Assembly: GCA_043747875.1 (NCBI GenBank) | Contig: JAYTOI010000173.1 | Span: 1-64,000, forward strand | DNA: 64,000 nt | Direction of reading: 5' to 3' | Source: CADEED01 sp043747875 | Lineage (GTDB): Bacteria > Pseudomonadota > Gammaproteobacteria > Steroidobacterales > Steroidobacteraceae | In this document: one piece after another, positions 57,662 through 64,000 of the stretch | How positions within the stretch are numbered: position 1 is the stretch's first letter | Layout of the letters: each line of letters opens with the position of its first letter | Position numbers and translations under genes: made by a program | The notes under the pieces: generated by a model | What the model was told of the DNA's origin: nothing | Database searches by the model: none | Seen by the model: the letters and a program-made list of their open reading frames with translations, nothing else

Positions 57662-60202
57662 ATGAGCGCCAGCCCATACAGCTCGGTTTTGCGCAGCAGC
57701 CTCACGCGTCGACTGTGGCTGATCATTTCGCTCGCCATTCTTTTGCCAGTGAGTCTCGCCGTGCTCGCGCGCTGGTTCGAAGCCGAAGAGCGTCGCGCCT
57801 CGCTGCAGAACCAGGAGCTCACCGCGCTCGCGCGCGAAAAGGCTTCCTCGCTGCTGTTCAATTCAGAAGGCGTGCCCGAGGACTACGCGGGCGGTCTCGA
57901 CGGCCGCTATCTGGTCGTGCTCGATGGCGCGGGAGGCGCGCGCTTCAGCTCGAGCCCCGTGCCCGAAGAGCTGGTGCAGTTGTTCGCGCGGCGCGCGCAG
58001 CATTCGATCGGCGCGCCCGGCGGCACGACCATCCTCGCCTGGTACGCGTCGGGTCGCGAGTGGCGTGGCGCGATGACGTACGTACCGCCGACGCGGTCCG
58101 GCGATCTGCTGGCGGCGAACACCGTCGTGGTGTTCGCGCCCGAGGCGACTTTCGGCGCGACGTTCTCGGAGCTCGCGCCCGGCGCGCTGGGCCTCGCGGT
58201 GCTCGCCATCGTCATGGCGTTCGCGGTGGCCGCGATCATCTGCGAGCGCTATCTACCGCCGCTGCGCGCGCTGCAGCGCGGCATCATGCGGCTGCGCGAG
58301 CGGCGCTTCGAGACGCTGCCGCGATTCAGCGTCGAGGAGTTCGCGCCGCTCGAGCGCGAGTTCAACCTGACGTCTCTGTCCTTGCAGCGCGACTGGCGCG
58401 CGTTCGAGGTGCTCGGCGAAGTGGACCGCGCATTGCTCGCGGCCAGCGAGATCGATCGCGCGCTCGACACGATACTGCCGAAATTCCGCGAGCTGACGCG
58501 CGCCCAGACAGTAGGTGTCGTGCTGCTCGATCCCACGGCGCCCGTCCATGGCCGCCTCTTCATGGCCTCCCTCGGCAGCGACGATTTGCCCGTGCAGCGC
58601 GTCACCTTCGACCTTGCCATGATCGCCACCGTCCGCGAGGCGCCCGAGGGGCTCACGGTCGCGCGCATCGAAGAATCCCGGCATGGCTTCCTTATCTCCA
58701 TGCGCGATGCGGGCGCAGAGTTCTTCTGGCTGTGGCCGGTGCTCGACGAAGAGCGGGTATCTGCCATGCTGATTGTCGGGTATCACGGAGAGCCGTCGCG
58801 CGACGCCGCGGTCGCCGATTACGGCGCGGCGTTCGCCGAGCGCCTGCGCGCCGCATTGTCGAACAGCGCGCGCGACGAGCGGCTGTATCGCCAGGCGCAC
58901 TACGATCCGCTGACGCAACTGCCGAACCGCGCGCTGTTCCGCGACCGGCTGGCGCAGGAGCTCGCGGCGGCCGCGACCGGCCTCACGCACGGCGCGCTCC
59001 TGTACGTCGATCTCGATCACTTCAAGCGCGTCAACGACACGTTCGGCCATCCGGCCGGCGACCAATTGCTCTCCATCGTCGGGCACCGGCTCAAGGCCTG
59101 CACGAAGGAGGGCGACACGGTCGCGCGCCTCGGTGGTGACGAGTTCACGGTGCTGCTGCGCAATGTCGGTGGCGCCGAGACGGTGCGCAGCATCGCCGAC
59201 CGCGTCATCCGCTCGCTCGCGTTGCCGGCGAACATCAGCGGCCGCGACTATCAGATGCGCGCCAGCGTGGGCATCACGCTGTTCCCCGACGACGGCGTGG
59301 ATCTCGACGACGTGATACGCCAGGCCGATCTGGCGATGTATCGCGCGAAGGCGCAGGGTCGCGGACGCGCGATCTTCTTCGAGCGCGAGATGGCGCAGAG
59401 TCGTACCAGCTTCACTGACAGCGGCCTGCAGCGGGCGCTGCGACGGCGCGAGCTCTCCTTGTTCTATCAGCCGCAGTTCACGCTGGCCGACGGACGTCTG
59501 TGCGGCGTCGAGGCGCTGCTGCGCTGGCAGACGCGCTACGACGGCATCAAACTACCCGGCGAGTTCATCCCCGCGGCCGAGCATTCCGGCCTCATCACCG
59601 ACATCGGCGGCTTCGTGCTCGACTCCGCATGCGCGCAGTACGCCGAGTGGGTGCGCGCCGGCATCGCGCCGCGCGCCTTTTCGGTGAACGTCTCCGTGCA
59701 ACAGTTGAAAGACGCCCACTTCGTGCGCCTGGTGCAGAACGCGCTCGAGACGCACCGCATCACTCCCGCCTCCCTCGAGCTCGAGTTCGTGGAATCCGCG
59801 CTGGCCGATGCCGAGGTCGAAGAGCCGCTCGAGGCGCTGGCGAATCTGGGCGTGAAGCTCGCGCTCGACGATTTCGGGACCGGCTATTCGTCGCTGAACT
59901 ATCTGCGCCGGTATCCCGTGCACACGGTGAAACTGGATCGTTCGTTTCTGGATGAAGTCCCACAGAACGAATCTGCGGGGGCATTGGTCGAATCCGTCAT
60001 CTCCATGGCGCACACACTTGGAAAACGCGTGACGGCCGAAGGCGTGGAATCGGGCGCCCAGCTCGAGTTCCTGCGCGGGCGCGGCTGCGAGGCAGCCCAG
60101 GGCTTTTATCTCGCCAGGCCCATGTCCGCGGCCGCGCTCACCGAGCTCCTGGAATCGCGCCGGCCCGGTTCGGAGATCGGCGATGTGCGTGTGGCGAGCT
60201 GA
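57662..60202 (+). CDS. Bifunctional-type GGDEF-EAL membrane protein (cyclic-di-GMP)
   Basis: An 846-residue protein. Two N-terminal membrane helices (about 14-35, LWLIISLAILLPVSLAVLARW, and ~180-202) bracket a ~145-residue periplasmic sensor. A GAF-like region follows (~265-410). The GGDEF domain keeps G491-G-D-E-F495 in ARLGGDEFTVLL; the inhibitory site is altered (KEGD instead of R-x-x-D). The EAL domain keeps E617-A-L in GVEALLRW, plus DDFGTGYSSL and KLDRSF, so both activities are possible. The start at 57662 (MSASPYSS) is chosen over an ATG/GTG at 57560 because that lies just after the oxidoreductase gene without features. The stop lies in the left arm of a palindromic repeat. Confidence 0.92.
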   Translation: MSASPYSSVLRSSLTRRLWLIISLAILLPVSLAVLARWFEAEERRASLQNQELTALAREKASSLLFNSEGVPEDYAGGLDGRYLVVLDGAGGARFSSSPVPEELVQLFARRAQHSIGAPGGTTILAWYASGREWRGAMTYVPPTRSGDLLAANTVVVFAPEATFGATFSELAPGALGLAVLAIVMAFAVAAIICERYLPPLRALQRGIMRLRERRFETLPRFSVEEFAPLEREFNLTSLSLQRDWRAFEVLGEVDRALLAASEIDRALDTILPKFRELTRAQTVGVVLLDPTAPVHGRLFMASLGSDDLPVQRVTFDLAMIATVREAPEGLTVARIEESRHGFLISMRDAGAEFFWLWPVLDEERVSAMLIVGYHGEPSRDAAVADYGAAFAERLRAALSNSARDERLYRQAHYDPLTQLPNRALFRDRLAQELAAAATGLTHGALLYVDLDHFKRVNDTFGHPAGDQLLSIVGHRLKACTKEGDTVARLGGDEFTVLLRNVGGAETVRSIADRVIRSLALPANISGRDYQMRASVGITLFPDDGVDLDDVIRQADLAMYRAKAQGRGRAIFFEREMAQSRTSFTDSGLQRALRRRELSLFYQPQFTLADGRLCGVEALLRWQTRYDGIKLPGEFIPAAEHSGLITDIGGFVLDSACAQYAEWVRAGIAPRAFSVNVSVQQLKDAHFVRLVQNALETHRITPASLELEFVESALADAEVEEPLEALANLGVKLALDDFGTGYSSLNYLRRYPVHTVKLDRSFLDEVPQNESAGALVESVISMAHTLGKRVTAEGVESGAQLEFLRGRGCEAAQGFYLARPMSAAALTELLESRRPGSEIGDVRVAS

Positions 60203-60342
60203 ATAAAGGGGACCGATCCATTTTCAGGGAAAAGGGAACAGATCATTTTTCCTGGACCCACATCGGTGAGCCGCGGGCCGCGCGCGTGCCGAAAGATAGG
60301 TCTGTCCCCTTTTCCCTGAAAATAGATCGGTCACTTTTATTC
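60201..60342. repeat. Long palindromic repeat element (44-bp arms)
   Basis: Arms at 60201-60244 and 60299-60342 pair at 39 of 44 positions around a 54-bp loop; each arm contains TTTTCAGGGAAAAG and GACCGATC. The left arm overlaps the GGDEF-EAL stop codon; the right arm lies inside the NlpC/P60 coding region. The sequence resembles the class of palindromes with GGGGACAGA...TTTTCAGGG words scattered in gammaproteobacterial genomes, as I recall; no transposase is nearby. Confidence 0.85.
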
Positions 60343-60843
60343 ATTCTCGTCTTGCTCGTCGCAGGTTGCTCCTCGGCGCCCCCGCGATCACCGCAGCCAC
60401 CTGCCACGCAGGCGTCCACCGATGGCTGGCTCGGCGGCGGCGGAATCTCGCGCGCCAGGAATCGCGGCGAAGCGCTTGCCGATTACGCGCTGAAATGGCG
60501 CGGCGTGCGTTATCGATACGGCGGCGCGACGCCCGCGGGCTTCGACTGCAGCGGACTGGTGTTCTTCTCGCATCGCGCGCTCGGCCTGACGGTGCCGCGT
60601 ACGTCGCGCGATCAGGCCGACGACGCCGAGAACGTGAAGCTGCGAAAGTTGCGGCGCGGGGATCTGGTGTTCTTTCGCATCCACAGCCGCCGCGTAAATC
60701 ACGTCGGCATTTACATCGGCAAACATCAGTTCGTGCACGCACCGGGTGCCGGCAAGCCGGTTACGATCGACTCGCTGGAAGACGAGTTTTATTCCGAGCG
60801 TCTCGTGGCAGCGGGTCGGTTTTGGGACCGCCCGCCTGAGTAG
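60286..60843 (+). CDS. NlpC/P60-family lipoprotein (cell-wall peptidase)
   Basis: A 185-residue lipoprotein. Signal LLFILVLLVAGC carries the lipobox V-A-G-C. The NlpC/P60 domain has the catalytic Cys88 in FDCSGLVFFSHRALG, His139 in VNHVGIYIGKHQFVHA and a likely second His. It cleaves D-gamma-glutamyl-meso-diaminopimelate-type bonds in peptidoglycan. The only plausible start is GTG 60286; codons for DRSVPFSLKIDRS lie within the palindromic repeat, so the signal peptide N-terminus is encoded by the repeat element. This is unusual and could mean a recent start replacement. Confidence 0.85.
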   Translation: MPKDRSVPFSLKIDRSLLFILVLLVAGCSSAPPRSPQPPATQASTDGWLGGGGISRARNRGEALADYALKWRGVRYRYGGATPAGFDCSGLVFFSHRALGLTVPRTSRDQADDAENVKLRKLRRGDLVFFRIHSRRVNHVGIYIGKHQFVHAPGAGKPVTIDSLEDEFYSERLVAAGRFWDRPPE

Positions 60844-61083
60844 CCGTCTCGAGATCAATATGAAGGCACCGCTCTGCAACAAAATCCGTGCCGCGTTTAT
60901 GTCGAATTTTCTTGGGTTGCCTTTCTTAAATCGATGCACGAAGTCTGTTTTCTGCGACAGCGTGCTCAGTTCTGCCGTTGACCGTATATGCAGTGGTTCG
61001 CACACTCGCAGTGAGTGAAAGAAGGGTCGCCGTCCGGGGGAGGGATTGCGGCTTATTTGGTCGTTTCGGGGAAGTTTCATCAA
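60844..61083. other. 240-bp intergenic region before the SPOR-like gene
   Basis: Lower G+C than its surroundings, with TTGACC at about 60978 and several A/T-rich stretches, so it probably carries the promoter of the downstream gene. A 52-codon frame from ATG 60860 lacks a ribosome binding site and family features and is not called. Confidence 0.45.
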
Positions 61084-63048
61084 ATGAGCGCCAAGCCAGA
61101 CTACGTCGTCAGCACTCTGACGCGGCCCACCAGCGGAGCTGCCACGGGCGGCTTTGTGATCAATCTGACCTCCTCGACGACGCCGATGGCGTTGTCGCAG
61201 CCGAAAGATCCAACGCTGGCTCAATACACTTTCTTCGTCAGCCGCCGTCGTGAAGACGGCCGCGAACGCTTCCGCCTCCACATGGGTTATTTCGAAACCA
61301 TGCAGGCCGCGGAAGAAATGCTCGCCGTCGTCCGCGACGTCTATCCGAGCGCCTGGGCGGGCGAAGCGCCGGGCAAGAAGCTCCGGCCTAACAACTCCGC
61401 CGCGACGGCCGCTGCCGCGCCCGCGCGCCCCTCGGCGGCTCCGACACGCGATGCCGGCGCACCCCCGCGCGCCGCCGCTCCCACGCCGCCGGCGGCACGC
61501 ATTCCGGCTGCTCCGCCGCCGGCCGCGAAGCCCGTGCCGGCTCGCGTTGCGGTGACGCCGCCCGCGGCGCCCACGCATCATCCGTTCGCTTCGACGCCGC
61601 CGCCGGCGGCGCAGACGCCGAAGTTCGAAGAGCCGTTCCTGCTTTCCGACGACTACTCGGATTTCCGGCCGGCATCGGTACCGGTGGTGCACCCGCCGGC
61701 GAAGGCCGCCGCGCCAGTAGTTAGTCCGCCGGCCGCCGCGAGGCCCGCCGCACCGAAGGCAGCCGCCAAGGCCGCACCGCCAAAGGCGGCCGCGAAGCCC
61801 GTGCCCACACCCGCCGCCACGAAGCCAGTGGCCGCAAAGCCCGTCGCGCCGAAGCCGGCGCCACCGAAGCCGGCCGCGAAGACCGCTCCGGCCAAACCGC
61901 CGGCGGTCGCGCCGAAGATCGCCGCGAAGGTGACGGCGCCCGAATTGTCAATTTCGTTCTCGCCGACGCTCGCGCCGAAGCCGATGGCGCCACCGCCCCA
62001 GGCCGCCGCGCCCGCGCCCAAGGCGCCGACGTTCAAGGCGCCAGCGCCCAAGAAGGCACCGCCGCCGGAACCCACCGTCATGATGCCCGCGCCCTCGCTG
62101 GCCGCCGCGCCCGTCCTGTCGAACGTGCGCCAGGTGCTCGAGGAACTGGACGATCTGTCCGATACCCAGACGATCCGCCTGCTCGAGCGTCATTCGCCGT
62201 ACAGGGAAGGCTCGGAAGAGGCGAACGTCGACGAGGCGATTCGAGTCATCAAGCCCGAAGATGCGCAGTCGATGGCGGCCATCAAGATCGACGTCAAGCG
62301 CAATGCGCCCGTGTTGTTCGCAGTGCAGCTCGACTGGGCGGTCACGGCGTTCGACATGGCCAAGGTGCCGCCGCTCGCCATCTTCAACGCGTACACGCTG
62401 TACACCACCGAGGCAAATCGCGAAGGTCGCACGTGGTATGGCCTGCGCCTCGGCTTCTTCAGCGACGCCGTTGCCGCGAAGCAGGTGGCGTACTACGTGC
62501 GCTCCGATTTCAAGAGCGTGTCCGTCGTGCCCGTGACGACGCTCGAGAAGGAGCGGGCCACCGATCTCAACGCGGATCGCAGCGGCATCCATCGCGCGGT
62601 AAACATCAAGGACGCTCCGGCGCCGACGCCGCTGTCGTTGACCCAGTCCAACGCGAGCGGCATTTTCCAGCTGCTCGAAGACGACATGCCCGCGCACATC
62701 GCGCAGGACATCGACGGCGAAATGTCGCCGCGGTTCAGCAAGCCCGCGGCCCCAACGGTACCGCAGGCGGCGGCCCCGGTTTTTGCCCAGACGCCTGCAC
62801 CCGCGCCGGCCGTGGATCCGAAGAAAGCCGCATCGAACAAGCGCAAGCCCGGTACCAAGGGCATCCGTCGCGACGCGCATGCCCAGGTGGACGAGGAGAC
62901 GCTCGATCAGACGCTCGAGATCCTCGGCGCGAGCACGCTCGAGATCGCGGACAACAACGATACCGGCGTACGCCATCTGCGCGTGAAGATCGACAAGAAA
63001 GGCTCGAAGTTCGCCTCTCTGATCGATCGGCTCTCGGGCAAGAAGTAA
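61084..63048 (+). CDS. Pro/Ala/Lys-rich protein with two SPOR-like segments (654 aa)
   Basis: A long soluble protein in blocks: an N-terminal SPOR-like segment (about 45-90: YTFFVSRRREDGRERFRLHMGYFETMQAAEEML), a ~220-residue low-complexity region of AAKP/PAPK repeats, a central acidic region (LEELDDLSDTQTIRLLERHSPYREG), a second SPOR-like segment (about 440-490: YTLYTTEANREGRTWYGLRLGFFSDAVAAKQVAYYV) and another linker before the C-terminal RHLRVKIDKKGSKFASLIDRL. SPOR domains bind denuded peptidoglycan, but no signal peptide is seen. The start at 61084 (MSAKPDY) is preferred to an upstream in-frame codon. Layout recalls FimV-like or polymer-binding proteins. Unknown function. Confidence 0.78.
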   Translation: MSAKPDYVVSTLTRPTSGAATGGFVINLTSSTTPMALSQPKDPTLAQYTFFVSRRREDGRERFRLHMGYFETMQAAEEMLAVVRDVYPSAWAGEAPGKKLRPNNSAATAAAAPARPSAAPTRDAGAPPRAAAPTPPAARIPAAPPPAAKPVPARVAVTPPAAPTHHPFASTPPPAAQTPKFEEPFLLSDDYSDFRPASVPVVHPPAKAAAPVVSPPAAARPAAPKAAAKAAPPKAAAKPVPTPAATKPVAAKPVAPKPAPPKPAAKTAPAKPPAVAPKIAAKVTAPELSISFSPTLAPKPMAPPPQAAAPAPKAPTFKAPAPKKAPPPEPTVMMPAPSLAAAPVLSNVRQVLEELDDLSDTQTIRLLERHSPYREGSEEANVDEAIRVIKPEDAQSMAAIKIDVKRNAPVLFAVQLDWAVTAFDMAKVPPLAIFNAYTLYTTEANREGRTWYGLRLGFFSDAVAAKQVAYYVRSDFKSVSVVPVTTLEKERATDLNADRSGIHRAVNIKDAPAPTPLSLTQSNASGIFQLLEDDMPAHIAQDIDGEMSPRFSKPAAPTVPQAAAPVFAQTPAPAPAVDPKKAASNKRKPGTKGIRRDAHAQVDEETLDQTLEILGASTLEIADNNDTGVRHLRVKIDKKGSKFASLIDRLSGKK

Positions 63049-63235
63049 GTCTTCCTTAAGTAGTTAGCCACGCGCCTCACGGCCAGGCCGGCGCGTGATC
63101 GCCTGCGCCCGGCGCGCGATTGCGCGCCCAGCTGCGCCGGCGCCGGCACTGCCATCTCGTCGCCCATGCGCAGGGCTCCGCGCCGCGACTCGACGACCCA
63201 TGGCCGGATTTCGGCCGAGCTCAGGTCGTGGCGCG

Positions 63236-63538
63236 CTATTTCTTGCCGAACAACGCTTCCAGCGCGGCGCGCGAGGCGTCGACCGCGCCGGTGTCCGGCG
63301 CCACGTACGCGCCCACTTTCGGCTTGAAGTGATCGCAGAAATTGGCCTTCGTCTTGTCGCGTACTTCCTCGGCCGTGGGTTCGCGACAATGTTTCGCGAC
63401 GTGCGTGTCGTATTCGACGCACAGGCGGCACACGTGCAGCTCGCTGCCACAGCCCTTGCACTCGTCGAGCCGGCGCAACGGCAGCGACAGCGCCTCGAGC
63501 GAGGCGCCGCATTTCCAGCAGGCGAGCCCGTGCGTCAT
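63236..63538 (-). CDS. Small cysteine-rich (zinc-ribbon-like) protein
   Basis: A 100-residue protein starting MTHGLACWKCGASLEALSLPLRRLDECKGCGSELHVCRLCVEYD. Paired C-x2-C motifs (CWKC, CKGC, CRLC) suggest zinc ribbons; a later HCREPTAEEVRDK and NFCDHFKP add Cys/His. The start overlaps the stop of the LysE-type gene (ATGA), so translation is coupled. Function unknown; a similar small protein often accompanies membrane or tRNA-modification genes, but nothing supports that here. Confidence 0.82.
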   Translation of the reverse strand: MTHGLACWKCGASLEALSLPLRRLDECKGCGSELHVCRLCVEYDTHVAKHCREPTAEEVRDKTKANFCDHFKPKVGAYVAPDTGAVDASRAALEALFGKK

Positions 63539-64000
63539 GCGGCGCGCCGCTTCTCGAGCGCGAGGCGCACGGCCAGCGCGGCGAGCACCGATCCCATGAG
63601 ATAGCGTTGATATTCCAGCCAGCGCGGATTGCCCTGCAGCCACGCGGCCAGGCTCGAAGCCGACAGCACGAGGCACAGGTTGACGCTGAAGCTCACGAGA
63701 ATCTGCGTGAGGCCGAGCGTGACGCTCTGCGCGAACGGTGAGCCGTGTTCTGCCGACACGAACTGCGGGAAGATCGATAGATAGAACACCGCGATCTTGG
63801 GATTCAGCACGTTCGTCACGAAGCCCATCGCGAACAACTTGCCCGGCGAATCGATGGGTAGATCGCGTGCGGTGAACGGCGAGCGCGCCCCCGGCTTCAC
63901 CGCCAGCCAGGCGAGATACATCAGATAGGCGGCCCCCAGCCACTTGAGCGCCTCGAATGCGAGCGGAATCGCCAGGAACAGCGCGGTGAGACCGAGCGCG
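63535..64000 (-). CDS. LysE/RhtB-family amino acid exporter (cut by window edge)
   Basis: The 3' portion of a LysE-type membrane exporter; the frame is open to base 64000. Visible text: ALKWLGAAYLMYLAWLAVKPG, KLFAMGFVTNVLNPKIAVFYLSIFPQFV (the conserved N-P-K segment) and the final YLMGSVLAALAVRLALEKR. Homologues export threonine, homoserine, lysine or other amino acids. About 155 residues are present, of some 205. The Cys-rich gene overlaps its stop (ATGA). Confidence 0.9.
   Translation of the reverse strand, partial: ALGLTALFLAIPLAFEALKWLGAAYLMYLAWLAVKPGARSPFTARDLPIDSPGKLFAMGFVTNVLNPKIAVFYLSIFPQFVSAEHGSPFAQSVTLGLTQILVSFSVNLCLVLSASSLAAWLQGNPRWLEYQRYLMGSVLAALAVRLALEKRRAA

Noticed and set aside
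60860..61018. 52-codon plus-strand frame after the NlpC gene
   Set aside because: No Shine-Dalgarno, no hydrophobic or conserved pattern; region looks like a promoter.
1..64000. tRNA, rRNA or CRISPR arrays
   Set aside because: No cloverleaf-like sequence, rRNA segment or regular spaced repeat was seen by eye on either strand; a tRNAscan or CRISPR finder run would settle this.

Overview
The window is about 65% G+C, densely coded on both strands, and reads as chromosomal DNA of a free-living gammaproteobacterium. The glnK-amtB pair with a sigma-54-type promoter, an EptA-PAP2 envelope pair, an ECF sigma/FecR/TonB-receptor set, a DUF885 lipoprotein and a PA0069-type radical SAM gene behind a LexA-type box all fit that group. 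A Steroidobacteraceae- or Xanthomonadales-like source is a guess from gene content only. No rRNA, tRNA, CRISPR array or intact insertion sequence was found.

Left end (1-1.3 kb, minus strand): a lower-G+C accessory block with the start of a type I restriction-modification hsdM, a 47-residue membrane peptide and an unknown 250-residue protein, abutting a ferredoxin reductase gene. 2.7-5.7 kb: nitrogen sensing and transport (glnK, amtB) and a quinone oxidoreductase. 5.7-10.4 kb (minus strand): a BlaI/BlaR1-type regulatory module with an exported alpha/beta hydrolase and a serine-hydrolase homologue lacking its catalytic motifs, behind two palindromic BlaI-like operators. 10.4-15.4 kb: branched-chain amino acid synthesis and export, with ilvH (minus) divergent from ilvI-gloA-azlC-azlD (plus). 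Downstream of ilvH lies a membrane-anchored protein frameshifted by one extra copy of a 7-bp repeat.

15.4-19.4 kb (minus): an Omp85-like protein, EptA and a PAP2 phosphatase, probably for lipid A or envelope modification. 19.5-23.9 kb (plus): ECF sigma factor, FecR-like regulator, TonB-dependent receptor and cupin. 23.9-36.7 kb: a mix of enzymes and transporters (Tat-exported epimerase-like protein, S9 peptidase, GNAT, alpha/beta hydrolase, FHA coiled-coil protein, ilvA, DUF885, MFS). 36.9-38.4 kb: a radical SAM gene interrupted by a 155-residue mini-intein exactly at the third Fe-S cysteine, 7 bp behind a LexA box.

38.5-51.1 kb (plus) is the least familiar region: ten co-directional genes. 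They encode four lipoproteins, a transmembrane Ser/Thr kinase, an FHA/PEGA/FGE-like protein, a small secreted protein, an actin-like/FHA protein and two paralogous membrane-anchored vWA proteins sharing a near-invariant membrane segment. I read it as one envelope-spanning signalling or assembly system of unknown function and consider it the best candidate for an undescribed system here.

51-54.4 kb (minus): a four-gene operon (DUF1475, DUF2062, cyclopropane-synthase-like methyltransferase, TPR/TonB-C protein). 54.5-63 kb (plus): FMN reductase, secreted beta-helix protein with a phage-tail-like C-terminus, NAD(P)-binding oxidoreductase, GGDEF-EAL protein, a palindromic repeat that supplies the start of an NlpC/P60 lipoprotein gene, and a Pro/Ala-rich SPOR-like protein. 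The right edge (minus) has a Cys-rich small protein and a truncated LysE-family exporter.
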